The notes beneath the pieces were generated by a model. The model had not been told where the DNA came from. It saw only the letters and a program-made list of their open reading frames with translations, and did no database searches. Shown here in pieces: positions 16,206 to 24,496 of a stretch of 39,453 bases of DNA. The stretch spans positions 1-39,453 of the forward strand of contig JAGRFZ010000095.1 of NCBI GenBank assembly GCA_020445785.1, read 5' to 3'. Origin of the DNA: Rhodocyclaceae bacterium. GTDB taxonomy: Bacteria; Pseudomonadota; Gammaproteobacteria; Burkholderiales; Rhodocyclaceae. Position 1 is the first letter of the stretch; each line of letters opens with the position of its first letter. The position numbers were made by a program, and so were the translations under genes.

Positions 16206-17639
16206 TCAGGCCCGATCGCTCACCATCGGCGCCGCGCCGTCCGCCGGCGTGCGGGGCCGATGCTGCGAGGACGGGAAGCGGCACTCGAAACGGGTTTCGC
16301 CCCCGCTGCTCTGCACGCGAATGTCACCGCCGTGGGCACGCACGATCGATCGCGCGATGGCCAGTCCGAGACCTGCGCCCTCGCCATCGCGGCGGCGGGC
16401 CGGATCCGAACGATAGAACCGGTCGAAGAGGCGTGGCAGGGCATCGGCCGGGATTTCGCTGCCGCGGTTGGCGACGCTCAGCCGAGGGCCTTCGGCGCCG
16501 CCGGCCTCGATCGTGACGCGGACGGTGCTGCCGCGATCGGCATGGCGGATCGCGTTGGACAGCAGATTGGCGATCGCCCGGCGCAGCATCGGGCCGTCGC
16601 CGAAGACCTCGCCACTGCCCGATACCGCCAGCGCCAGGCCGCGGTCTTCGGCCAGGGCCTCGAAGTAGTCGAGCAGCACGCCCACCTCGTCGGCCAGAGC
16701 CACCCGCCGCCGCTCCGGCAACTGGCCCTCGTCGGTCTTGGCCAGCAGCAGCATGTCGTCGACCATCCGCGACAGGCGTTCGTAGTCTTCCAGCGCCGAG
16801 TGCAGCAGGTCCCGGTATTCCGCCGGGCTGCGCGCCTTGCCCAGCGAGACCTCGGCCTGGGTGCGCAGGTTGGCCAGCGGTGTGCGCAACTCGTGGGCGA
16901 TGTCGGACGAAAACTCCGACAGCCGGCGGTAGCCTTCTTCGAGCCGCTGCAGCATGGCATTGAAGGCATCGGCCAGGGCCCGCAGTTCCGGCGCCACCTG
17001 GTCGGTCGGCAGGCGCTCGGCCAGGCGTTCCGGATCGATTGCGGTGATGCGCTGGGTGAGCCGGCGCAGTGGCGCCAGGCCGCCCCGTGCGACGAACCAG
17101 CCGAGCGCGCCCATCAGCGCCGCGGTGACTGCGATCGCGAGCCACAGCGCCCGCCGCAGTTCCGCCAGGAAATGCTCGTGGTGGGTGATGTCGAGCAGCA
17201 CGCCGACGGTCAGCACACCCGGATTCGGCAGGCCGCTGTCGATGCGCAGGGCCATGCCACGGTAGCCGCGCTCCGGATCCTTGAATTCGACCGTTACATC
17301 GACCGGCAGCGGATGCGCCTGGAGCGTCCCCGCCAGGCGCTCGCCGATCGATGCGAACAGGGTGTCGCCTTCGCCGTCGAGCAGCAGTACGCCGAGTTCC
17401 TCGTGTCCCACCAATGCCCGCGCCAGTTCGGTGGGCAGACGGTCGAATTCCGCCGGCGAAGTCTTGCTTTCGATCAGCCGGCGCACCAGTTCGAGCTTGC
17501 CGCGGATCTCGACCCGGTCCTGTTCTTCGAAATGCCCCACCAGCAGGGTCGAGATCCACAGCCCGGCCGACATCAGGATCAGCCCCGAAGCGCCGGCGAA
17601 CAGCAGGGCGATGCGCAGCGTGATCGACGGCAGGGGCAT
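16206..17639 (-). CDS. cusS: Heavy-metal sensor histidine kinase, CusS/CopS-like
   Basis: An inner-membrane kinase that senses periplasmic copper or silver and phosphorylates the adjacent response regulator; 477 aa. Membrane segments are at about 10-34 and 163-184, enclosing a periplasmic sensor domain of about 130 residues. HAMP follows, then HisKA with His249 in FSSDIAHELRTPLANLR, the N box NLLSNAIRHAD (about 358-368) and the ATP-lid motif GAGLGLAI (about 421-428). The start ATG shares its last base with the stop of cusR (TGATG overlap), so the two are co-translated. The signal is inferred from the copper genes on the other side of the promoter region. Cobalt-zinc-cadmium sensors (CzcS) are similar, but the neighbourhood favours copper. 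Confidence 0.88.
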   Translation of the reverse strand: MPLPSITLRIALLFAGASGLILMSAGLWISTLLVGHFEEQDRVEIRGKLELVRRLIESKTSPAEFDRLPTELARALVGHEELGVLLLDGEGDTLFASIGERLAGTLQAHPLPVDVTVEFKDPERGYRGMALRIDSGLPNPGVLTVGVLLDITHHEHFLAELRRALWLAIAVTAALMGALGWFVARGGLAPLRRLTQRITAIDPERLAERLPTDQVAPELRALADAFNAMLQRLEEGYRRLSEFSSDIAHELRTPLANLRTQAEVSLGKARSPAEYRDLLHSALEDYERLSRMVDDMLLLAKTDEGQLPERRRVALADEVGVLLDYFEALAEDRGLALAVSGSGEVFGDGPMLRRAIANLLSNAIRHADRGSTVRVTIEAGGAEGPRLSVANRGSEIPADALPRLFDRFYRSDPARRRDGEGAGLGLAIARSIVRAHGGDIRVQSSGGETRFECRFPSSQHRPRTPADGAAPMVSDRA

Positions 17640-18319
17640 CAGCCTTCCGCGGCCTCCAGCACGTACCCCATGCCGCGCACGGTGCGGATCAGGCGCAGCG
17701 GGAAGGGCTCGTCCACCTTCGCCCGCAGCCGGCGCACGGCGACTTCAATGACGTTGGTATCGCTGTCGAAGTTCATGTCCCATACCTGGGAGGCGATCAG
17801 CGAGCGCGGCAGCACTTCGCCCTGGCGCCGCATGAACAGCTCGAGCAAGGCGAATTCCTTCGCGGTCAGTTCGACGCGCGTGCCGGCGCGCATCACCCGC
17901 CGGCGCAGCAGGTCCAACTCCAGGTCGGCGACCCGCAGCACGCTGGCCTCGGCGCTGACGCGTCCGCGTCGCAGCAGGGTGCGCACCCGTGCCAGCAGCT
18001 CGGAAAAGGCGAAGGGCTTGACCAGGTAGTCGTCGGCGCCCAGTTCCAGCCCGTGCACCCGGTCCTCGACCTGGTCGCGCGCGGTCAGAAAGATCACCGG
18101 CAGGTCCTTGCCCGCCGCGCGCAATGCCTCCAGCACCTGCCAGCCGGACAGGCCGGGCAGCATCACGTCGAGCACCAGCAGGTCGAAGTCGGCGGTCAGC
18201 GCCAGATGCAGGCCGTCGGCACCGTGGCGCGCGAGGTCGGTGACGAAGCCCGCCTCGGACAATCCCTGGCGCAGGTAGTCGCCGGTCTTCTCTTCGTCTT
18301 CGATGATCAGGATCTTCAT
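17639..18319 (-). CDS. cusR: OmpR-family response regulator, CusR/CopR-like
   Basis: A 226-aa transcription activator. The receiver domain [20 protein letters not shown] carries the phospho-acceptor Asp51 ([10 protein letters not shown]), the switch Thr in IFLTARD and the conserved Lys in [12 protein letters not shown]. The C-terminal winged helix contains [32 protein letters not shown] and [12 protein letters not shown], the usual heavy-metal regulator ending. The start is the ATG at 18319 (MKILIIEDE); a longer in-frame extension to 18430 is not conserved. It is divergent from the copper genes, with an inverted-repeat CopR/CusR-type box between them at 18429-18444, so it probably activates both directions when phosphorylated by CusS. 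Confidence 0.9.
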   Translation of the reverse strand: MKILIIEDEEKTGDYLRQGLSEAGFVTDLARHGADGLHLALTADFDLLVLDVMLPGLSGWQVLEALRAAGKDLPVIFLTARDQVEDRVHGLELGADDYLVKPFAFSELLARVRTLLRRGRVSAEASVLRVADLELDLLRRRVMRAGTRVELTAKEFALLELFMRRQGEVLPRSLIASQVWDMNFDSDTNVIEVAVRRLRAKVDEPFPLRLIRTVRGMGYVLEAAEG

Positions 18320-18428
18320 GGCTGCCGGTCCGCCTGCCGGGAATCGTGGCTGCGCCGCTCGGGCTGGGTGCCGGTCGTTGCCGGCGTTGCGCGCGCGAGC
18401 CATTGTGGGCCCAGTGGCCTGCGTGCAC

Positions 18429-18446
18429 ATTACAAAGATGTAATCC
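18429..18446 (+). promoter_or_regulatory. CopR/CusR-type box 1
   Basis: ATTACAAAGATGTAATCC contains a perfect inverted repeat ATTACA-N4-TGTAAT. It lies between cusR and the first copper gene, about 110 bases from each start. A closely related site stands before the CusF gene at 22721-22738. Confidence 0.7.
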
Positions 18447-18557
18447 CGATGTCAGCCAGCTGTTCGACGCGAGCAGGCAAGATCGATCCCAACTGTGCTC
18501 GCCATCGACGGCGAAGCCGCGTTCGAAGCAGTCATCGACCCGACGGAGGCACCAGAC

Positions 18558-18839
18558 GTGCGCTGTCTTCTCCTGCCGCTCGTTGCCGGGGCCGCGTTGC
18601 TGACGGCACCGGTCCAGGCCGCCGAACCGCAGTCCGCGGGTTCGCGGCACGCCGCCGATGTCGCCCCGCGACCGCAACCGACCGAGCCGTCGGCCTTCGA
18701 CGGCTACCGGCGTTTCGATCCCTATCCGGAGCCCATTGGTTGGCGCGATGCCAACGACGAAGTGGGCCGGCTGGGGGGCTTCGGCGGACACATGCAGCCG
18801 CGCGGCAACGCTGCGAAACGCGGGCGAGGCGGGCAGTGA
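18558..18839 (+). CDS. Small secreted protein heading the copper operon, unknown function
   Basis: A 93-aa protein with an N-terminal signal peptide (RCLLLPLVAGAALLTAPVQA, cleavage near residue 21-22), so probably periplasmic. The mature part is proline-rich, then contains FDGYRRFDPYPEPIGWRDANDEVGR and a Gly-rich basic end (GGFGGHMQPRG). I do not recognise a family and see no classical metal motif; the only His/Met cluster is GGHMQ. The start is GTG 18558, since CGGAGG lies 8 nt upstream; an in-frame ATG at 18495 would put the signal peptide too far inside. The stop overlaps the GTG start of the TolC-like gene (GTGA). Its place directly after the CopR-type box suggests a copper-stress function. 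Confidence 0.7.
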   Translation: MRCLLLPLVAGAALLTAPVQAAEPQSAGSRHAADVAPRPQPTEPSAFDGYRRFDPYPEPIGWRDANDEVGRLGGFGGHMQPRGNAAKRGRGGQ

Positions 18840-20263
18840 ATCGGCGGGCGCGGCCACTGTGGGCGCTCGTGGCGATGTTGTGGCTACTCGCCGGCTGCGC
18901 GAGCACCGCCATCGATGACAACTATCGCAGCCTCGAAGCCTATGGCAACGATAAGCTCGGCACCGCGCCGCGCTGGTTGCAGAGCGACGCCGATCGCGAA
19001 CGCATGGCCACCGAGGTCGCGCAGATGCTGGCGACGCCACTGGCGCTGGCCGATGCCGAACGGATCGCGCTCGGCTACAGTCCGGCGTTCCAGGTCGTCC
19101 TCGCCGAGGCGGCGGCCGCCAGCGCCGACGCGACCCGTGCCGCGCGCATCGGCAACCCGGTGTTTACCTTCGAGCACCTGTGGCGCGAGCACGATGGCGA
19201 GCGCGAGCTCGACATCGGCCGTGCGCTCAGCTTCTCCCTGTTCGACATCCTGCTGCTGCCGGCCCGCCGCGAGCAGGCCGAATTCCGCCAGCGGCAGACC
19301 CGGCTCGAGGCCGCCGCAGCGCTCGTGGACAAGACCGGCGAGGTCCGCCAGGCCTGGGTCGAGGCGGTGGCCGCGCGCCAACTGGCGGACTACCGGGTTG
19401 CGGTCGCGGAGGCGGCCGAAGTGGGTGCCGAACTCGCCCGGCGGATGCAGCAGGTGGGCAACTTCAGCCGGCTGCAGCGTGCCCGCGAGCAGCTTGCCTA
19501 TGCGGATGCAGTGGCCGAACTGGCACGCGCACGTCAGCGTGCGACCGGCGCGCGCGAGGCGCTGATTCGCGTTCTCGGCCTGCCGGCGGCGCTGGCCGAC
19601 CGTCTCGAACTGCCGGCGCGCTTGCCCGACCCGCCCGAGGATCCACCACACGACGGCGTGGCCGGCCTGCAACGTGCGATGGACGAACGCCTCGATCTGC
19701 GCCTGGCCCGGGCCGAGCTCGACCGACTGGCCGCGGCGATGGGCCTGACCCGGGTCACCAGCGTGGTGGACGGCATGCACCTGTCGATCCAGAACAACAG
19801 CGAGACCGGCGAGGCACGCCAACGGGGGTACGAAATCGAGTTGCCGTTGCCGCTCTTCGACTTCGGCGATGCCACGCGCGCCGGTGCCCGGGCGCGCTAT
19901 CTGGCGGCCTTGAACGGCGTCGCCGAGGTCGGCCGCCGCGCCGGCTCCGAACTGCGTGAGGCGCGGGCCGCCTACCGCAGCGCCTGGGCACTCGAACGCC
20001 ACTACCGCGAGGAGGTCGTGCCCCTGCGCGAGACCATCTCGGAGGAGATGCTCTACCAGTACAACGGAATGCTGACCGGCATTTTCGAACTGCTCGCGGA
20101 TGGTCGCGCGCGGGTCGCTGCGGTGATCAGTGCGATCGAAGCGCGGCGCGACCTGTGGCTGGCCGACGCGGCGCTGAAGACCGCGCTGCTGGGCAGCCCT
20201 GCGCCGTTGCCGGCGATGCGGGCCGGTGCCGCAGCGGTGGCCGAATCGGGGGGAGGGCACTGA
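18836..20263 (+). CDS. TolC-family outer-membrane lipoprotein
   Basis: A 475-aa outer-membrane efflux-channel-type protein. The N-terminus has a lipoprotein signal (ALVAMLWLLAGC, lipid on Cys21). The body is rich in long alpha-helical stretches with the duplicated TolC pattern: ADAERIALGYSPAFQVVLAEAAAA and later YEIELPLPLFDFGDATRAGARARYLAAL, the latter being a common outer-membrane-factor motif. The start GTG 18836 overlaps the previous stop, and the stop overlaps the ATG of the multicopper oxidase, so all three are coupled. A second, distinct TolC-like protein lies in the cusCBA-like part, so this one may serve the oxidase module or act alone. Its transport partner is not evident. Confidence 0.85.
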   Translation: MNRRARPLWALVAMLWLLAGCASTAIDDNYRSLEAYGNDKLGTAPRWLQSDADRERMATEVAQMLATPLALADAERIALGYSPAFQVVLAEAAAASADATRAARIGNPVFTFEHLWREHDGERELDIGRALSFSLFDILLLPARREQAEFRQRQTRLEAAAALVDKTGEVRQAWVEAVAARQLADYRVAVAEAAEVGAELARRMQQVGNFSRLQRAREQLAYADAVAELARARQRATGAREALIRVLGLPAALADRLELPARLPDPPEDPPHDGVAGLQRAMDERLDLRLARAELDRLAAAMGLTRVTSVVDGMHLSIQNNSETGEARQRGYEIELPLPLFDFGDATRAGARARYLAALNGVAEVGRRAGSELREARAAYRSAWALERHYREEVVPLRETISEEMLYQYNGMLTGIFELLADGRARVAAVISAIEARRDLWLADAALKTALLGSPAPLPAMRAGAAAVAESGGGH

Positions 20264-21675
20264 TGGCCGACACGGCCCGTCCGGGGCGCAGGCGGTTCCT
20301 GGCCGGTGCCGGCGTCGTTGCGGCGGCCTCCGCGGTCGGTCGCGCTGCGCTGGCGGCATTGCCCGAGCCGGTCATCCAGGATTCGGCGGAGACCTTGCCG
20401 CCCCTCGCGCCGTCGTCGGGTCGACCCTACGATCCGGTGGTGACGCTCAATGGCTGGACCGCGCCATGGCGGATGAAGGATGGCGTCAAGGAGTTCCACC
20501 TGGTCGCCGAGCCGGTCGAGCGCGAGATCTCGCCCGGCATGGTGGCCCGGCTGTGGGGCTACAACGGCCAGTCGCCGGGGCCGACGATCGAGGTCGTCGA
20601 AGGCGACCGCCTGCGCATCTTCGTCACCAATCGCCTGCCCGAGCACACCACGATCCACTGGCACGGCCAGCGCCTGCCCAATGGCATGGACGGCGTCGGC
20701 GGCCTTACCCAGCCGCACATTCCGCCCGGCAAGACCTTCGTCTACGAATTCGTCGCCCGCCGCCCGGGCACCTTCATGTACCACCCCCACGCCGACGAGA
20801 TGACCCAGATGGCGATGGGCATGATGGGGTTCTGGGTCACCCATCCGCGCCGGCGCCACCCGTTGATCCGCAAGGTGGACCGCGACTTCTGCATTCTGAT
20901 GAACGCCTACGACGTGGCGCCGGGCAGTGCGGTGCCGAAGACCAACACGATGCTCGACTTCAACCTATGGACCTGGAACAGCCGCGCGTTCCCGGGGATC
21001 GATTCGCTCAACGTGCGCCACAACGACCGCGTCCGGGTGCGCATCGGCAACCTGACGATGACCAACCACCCGATCCACATCCATGGCCACGAGTTCGAAG
21101 TCACCGGCACCGACGGTGGTCCCACGCCGAAAGGCTCGCGTTGGCCGGAAGTGACGGTGGATGTGGCGGTCGGGCAGATGCGCCAGATCGAGTTCGTCGC
21201 CGACGAATTGGGCGACTGGGCGATGCACTGCCACAAGTCCCACCATACGATGAACGCGATGGGGCACGACGTGCCCAACCTGATCGGCATCGATCATCGG
21301 GGCCTGATCGAGAAGATCCAGGCCCTGGTGCCGGACTACATGCTGATGGGCGAGCGCGGCATGGCCGACATGGGGGCCATGGAAATGCCGCTGCCGGACA
21401 ACACCTTGCCGATGATGACCGGCCTGGGGCCCTTCGGCCCGGTCGAGATGGGCGGCATGTTCACGGTGCTCAAGGTGCGGCGCGAGCAGGCGCCGGGCGA
21501 CTACCGGGCACCGGCCGATTTCGCCCATCCGCCAGGGACGGTGTCGTATCCGTGGCAAGGCGGTACGCCGGAACCGTCGCGCCGGGGATCGGCCGGGAGC
21601 GGCGCGATGCCGCCGGGCGGCGCAGACGGGCGCATTGCGCTGGTGGCCCGAGCGGGCAGGCGGCGGGCCCGCTGA
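20263..21675 (+). CDS. Tat-exported multicopper oxidase
   Basis: A periplasmic oxidase of 470 aa, likely oxidising Cu(I) to the less toxic Cu(II) as CopA/CueO-type enzymes do. A twin-arginine signal (GRRRFLAGAGVVAAASA) opens the protein. The four copper-binding motifs are in order: HWHGQ (132-136), HPHAD (174-178), HPIHIHGHEF (269-278) and HCHKSHHTMNAM (322-333). The last contains the type 1 Cys323 and, ten residues on, the axial-position Met333. After the last motif comes a Met-rich stretch (about 360-400, including GMADMGAMEMP), reminiscent of the substrate-copper region of CueO. The ATG overlaps the TolC-like stop (TGATG). A copper-tolerance role is inferred from motifs and neighbours. Confidence 0.92.
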   Translation: MADTARPGRRRFLAGAGVVAAASAVGRAALAALPEPVIQDSAETLPPLAPSSGRPYDPVVTLNGWTAPWRMKDGVKEFHLVAEPVEREISPGMVARLWGYNGQSPGPTIEVVEGDRLRIFVTNRLPEHTTIHWHGQRLPNGMDGVGGLTQPHIPPGKTFVYEFVARRPGTFMYHPHADEMTQMAMGMMGFWVTHPRRRHPLIRKVDRDFCILMNAYDVAPGSAVPKTNTMLDFNLWTWNSRAFPGIDSLNVRHNDRVRVRIGNLTMTNHPIHIHGHEFEVTGTDGGPTPKGSRWPEVTVDVAVGQMRQIEFVADELGDWAMHCHKSHHTMNAMGHDVPNLIGIDHRGLIEKIQALVPDYMLMGERGMADMGAMEMPLPDNTLPMMTGLGPFGPVEMGGMFTVLKVRREQAPGDYRAPADFAHPPGTVSYPWQGGTPEPSRRGSAGSGAMPPGGADGRIALVARAGRRRAR

Positions 21676-21725
21676 GGGGCCGCGCAGACCAACCGATCAA
21701 CATTCATTCCCAGGAGGTTTTTTCG

Positions 21726-22220
21726 ATGAGGCGATTGCACACGATCGCGGCGATCTTGCTGTCGGCGGCTTCGGCGGGGGCCTTTGCCCACGGTGGCGCC
21801 GGGCACGGCGACGGCACCGCCGGCGTCGTCATCAAGGAACAGAAGCCGTGGGGCATCGCCGGCGAGGCTGCCGATGCGGTGCGCACGGTCGAAGTGGGCA
21901 TGTCCGATGCCATGCGCTTCACGCCGGCGCGAATCCGCGTGCGCCAGGGCGAGACCCTGCGCTTTCGGCTGAAGAACGACGGCGCGGTCATGCACGAGAT
22001 GGTCATCGGTACCGCCGATACCCTCGCCGAGCACGCCGCGCTGATGAAACGCTTCCCCAACATGGAGCACGACGAGCCCTACATGGCCCACGTCGCGCCG
22101 GGCACCCAGGGCGAGATCGTGTGGACCTTCAATCGGGCGGGCGACTTCGACTTCGCCTGCCTGATTCCCGGGCACTACGATGCGGGCATGATCGGCAAGA
22201 TCGAAGTCGCTGCCGAGTGA
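21726..22220 (+). CDS. Periplasmic cupredoxin (blue copper protein)
   Basis: A 164-aa electron carrier or copper-binding protein. A signal peptide (about 1-21) ends in AFAHGG, leaving a His-rich mature N-terminus (HGGAGHGDG). The cupredoxin fold is recognised by VRQGETLRFRLKND and the complete type 1 ligand set: His90 (AVMHEM), Cys145 (FACLIPGH), His150 and Met155 (DAGM). An extra Met/His-rich loop (about 103-122, MKRFPNMEHDEPYM) lies between the ligands, common in copper-tolerance cupredoxins. CAGGAGG is 9 nt upstream of the ATG. It sits between the oxidase and a cytochrome c, which suggests electron transfer between them or copper buffering. Confidence 0.9.
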   Translation: MRRLHTIAAILLSAASAGAFAHGGAGHGDGTAGVVIKEQKPWGIAGEAADAVRTVEVGMSDAMRFTPARIRVRQGETLRFRLKNDGAVMHEMVIGTADTLAEHAALMKRFPNMEHDEPYMAHVAPGTQGEIVWTFNRAGDFDFACLIPGHYDAGMIGKIEVAAE

Positions 22221-22224
22221 GGGC

Positions 22225-22701
22225 ATGACGATGGATCGACACTCCGGCTCGCCGCGATGGTCACGTGCCGCCCTCGTCGCCGTCGCGGGCATGCTTGTGG
22301 CCTGCAGCGAGCCGCCGGCGCCTTCGATCGATGCCGACGATCGTGCGCTGGTCGCCCTCGGCAAGCGCCTGTACGCGAGCCATTGCGCGCGCTGCCACGG
22401 TGCCGACCTGGCGGGCCAGCCGAACTGGCGCCAGCGCCGGGCGGATGGCCGTCTGCCGGCCCCACCCCACGACGCCAGCGGCCATACCTGGCACCATCCC
22501 GACGCCATGCTGTTCGGCATGGTCAAGGAAGGCTTCATGACCGGCGTCCATGCGCCGGCCGGCTACCTCAGCGACATGCCGGCCTATGGCGGCCTGCTCG
22601 ACGATCGCGAGATTGCCGCCACCCTGGCCTACATCAAGAGCACCTGGCCCGCCGAGCAACGCAGGCACCAGGCGAAGATTTCACGGCAGGCCGGCAACTG
22701 A
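22225..22701 (+). CDS. Membrane-anchored (lipoprotein) c-type cytochrome
   Basis: A monoheme class I cytochrome c of 158 aa. A lipoprotein signal peptide (ALVAVAGMLVAC, lipid on Cys27) anchors it in the envelope. The heme site is CARCH (54-58), and the axial methionine is Met118 in YLSDMPAYGG. The last 20 residues are basic. The start is ATG 22225 or ATG 22231, four to ten bases after the cupredoxin stop, so it belongs to the same transcript. It is the last gene of the first copper block; a second CopR-type box follows at 22721. The pairing with a cupredoxin and a multicopper oxidase suggests a redox relay, which is inference. Confidence 0.88.
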   Translation: MTMDRHSGSPRWSRAALVAVAGMLVACSEPPAPSIDADDRALVALGKRLYASHCARCHGADLAGQPNWRQRRADGRLPAPPHDASGHTWHHPDAMLFGMVKEGFMTGVHAPAGYLSDMPAYGGLLDDREIAATLAYIKSTWPAEQRRHQAKISRQAGN

Positions 22702-22720
22702 GCGGCGTCCCGACGGCTTC

Positions 22721-22738
22721 CTGACAGAAATGTAATCC
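22721..22738 (+). promoter_or_regulatory. CopR/CusR-type box 2
   Basis: CTGACAGAAATGTAATCC matches box 1 (ATTACAAAGATGTAATCC) at 14 of 18 positions, keeping the ACA-N4-TGTAATCC core. It lies 70 bases upstream of the CusF-like gene, so the efflux half probably has its own copper-controlled promoter. Confidence 0.65.
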
Positions 22739-22808
22739 GGCGGTCAACTCGGTGTCGGCCGTCGTCGCCGATACTGCACTGCGTCAATCCACACCATTCG
22801 GAGCCACG

Positions 22809-23150
22809 ATGAAGACCTTGCTTGCTGCAGCCGGCCTCGGCCTGACCCTGCTCACGGCCCCCGCATTTGCCGACGCGAACCATGCGAACGTGCCCCGCGC
22901 TCAGGCTACCGACGCCGGCGACAGGAATATGATGGCCGAGGGCGTGGTGCGCAAGGTGGCCAAGGCCCGCGGCCGGATCACGATCAAGCATGGTCCGCTC
23001 GCCAATCTCGACATGCCGCCGATGACGATGGTGTTCCGCGTCAAGGACGACGCCATGCTCGATGGCGTCAAGCCGGGCGACAAGATCCTCTTCAAGGCCG
23101 AAGACATCGGTGGCGCGCTGACCGTCACCGAGCTCGCGCCGGCCCAGTAG
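22809..23150 (+). CDS. cusF: CusF-like periplasmic copper/silver chaperone
   Basis: A 113-aa periplasmic protein that would hand Cu(I)/Ag(I) to the CusCBA pump. A signal peptide (about 1-21, ending AFADA) precedes a small OB-fold: EGVVRKVAKARGRITIKHGPL, then NLDMPPMTMVFRV and LDGVKPGDKILFKAE. The metal ligands are His61, Met72 and Met74. The tryptophan that caps the metal in E. coli CusF is replaced by Met69. The start is ATG 22809 (MKTLL); an upstream in-frame ATG at 22752 would bury the signal peptide. A CopR-type box lies 70 bases upstream, and the TolC-like, CusB-like and CusA-like genes follow on the same strand. Confidence 0.88.
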   Translation: MKTLLAAAGLGLTLLTAPAFADANHANVPRAQATDAGDRNMMAEGVVRKVAKARGRITIKHGPLANLDMPPMTMVFRVKDDAMLDGVKPGDKILFKAEDIGGALTVTELAPAQ

Positions 23151-23224
23151 GCGGCGCCAAGGCCACTGGCGGCCGTCCGCGCCGAAACGCGGATGGCCGA
23201 CATCGACCCGGACATCCTTCCTCG

Positions 23225-24496
23225 ATGGCTTCTCACCGAACGCTGCGTGGCTTCGGCGCGCTGCTGATGGGCGCACTCGTGCTGACGGTACCGCAGCCGG
23301 CCCTTGCCGCGCTCGGCAGCGAGCTCGCAGGCCTGCTCGACTACGCCCGCCGCCACAATCCGGAACTGGCGGTGCTCGCCCGGGACGCCGATGCCGCGCA
23401 TGCGCAGATCGCGGTCGCGGCGGCCCTTCCGGACCCGCGCTTTCAGCTCGAATTGATGGATTTCACCAACGCCGCCAGCGGCCGCGATGCGTCGCTGCTG
23501 CCGGGCGAGGTGGGCGTCACCCGCTATCGACTGATCCAACCACTGCCGTTCTGGGGCAAGCGGGCGTTGCGCGGAGAGTTGGCGCGCAGCCGCGCCGTCC
23601 AGGCACGCCAGGCGATCGGCGTCGGTGCGGCCGAGGTGGAAGCGCGCATCAAGCAGGCCTTTGCCCGCTATGTCGAGGCGGTCGGGCGCGAACGCATCCA
23701 GCGCGACACCCTGCGCCTGCTCGAAGCCCTCGAGCAGTTGGTGTTGACGCGCTATGCGGTCGGGTTGGTGCCGCAGCAGGATGCGCTTCGGGCACAGGGC
23801 GAGATCACCCGCGTGCGCATCGACCTGCTCGAGACCGGGCGGCGTCTGGCCGAGGCCCGCGCCCGCCTCAACGCGGCGCTGCCGCGGCCGGCCGATGCGC
23901 CGCTCGCCGAACCGCGGGCGCCGGTGGCTTCGATCGCGCTGCCTTCGCTGGCCGCGTTGACGGCTCGCGCCCGTGACGGTGCGCCGGAACTGGCGGTGGC
24001 ACGCGCCGGTGCCGAGGCCAGCGAAGCGGCGCGCGATCTGGTCGAGCGCGAGCGCTATCCGGACTTCGCGGTCGGCCTCACCAACAATCGCCCGCGTAGC
24101 GGTGCCGATAGCTGGGACCTGATGCTGGAACTCAACATCCCGCTGCAGCGCACGCGCCGTGTCAGCGACGAGCGACGGGCCGGTTTTCTGCAACAGGCTG
24201 CGCGCGACCGCGTGGCGGCGGCCGAGGTGCGCATCGACGGCCGCCTCGGCGAATTGTGGGCCGCGGTCGACGCGGCTGGCGCCCGCGCGAAGCTGCTCGA
24301 GCACAGCCTGCTGCCGCAGGCCCGGGCCGCCCTCGAGGCGGCCGAGGCCGGCTACGAGACCGGCACGGTCAATTTCGACACGCTGATCGAAGCCCAGCGC
24401 CGGATCCTGCAGACGCGGCTGGCCTTGCTGGAATCCCGGGTGGAGGCTTGGCTCGGGGTTGCCGACATCGAACGGATTCTGGGAGAAGCATTGTGA
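23225..24496 (+). CDS. cusC: TolC-family outer-membrane channel, CusC-like
   Basis: The outer-membrane component of the tripartite heavy-metal pump; 423 aa. A signal peptide (about 1-28, ending PALAAL) is present, but no lipobox, unlike E. coli CusC. The outer-membrane-factor fold is seen in LLDYARRHNPELAVLARDADAA and RYRLIQPLPFWGKRALRGELARS, then the second repeat LTARARDGAPELAVARAGAEAS and WDLMLELNIPL. This pattern is common in CzcC/CusC-like proteins that accompany heavy-metal RND pumps. The stop overlaps the GTG of the CusB-like gene (GTGA), and the CusA-like gene follows. Specificity for copper is inferred from the partners. Confidence 0.85.
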   Translation: MASHRTLRGFGALLMGALVLTVPQPALAALGSELAGLLDYARRHNPELAVLARDADAAHAQIAVAAALPDPRFQLELMDFTNAASGRDASLLPGEVGVTRYRLIQPLPFWGKRALRGELARSRAVQARQAIGVGAAEVEARIKQAFARYVEAVGRERIQRDTLRLLEALEQLVLTRYAVGLVPQQDALRAQGEITRVRIDLLETGRRLAEARARLNAALPRPADAPLAEPRAPVASIALPSLAALTARARDGAPELAVARAGAEASEAARDLVERERYPDFAVGLTNNRPRSGADSWDLMLELNIPLQRTRRVSDERRAGFLQQAARDRVAAAEVRIDGRLGELWAAVDAAGARAKLLEHSLLPQARAALEAAEAGYETGTVNFDTLIEAQRRILQTRLALLESRVEAWLGVADIERILGEAL

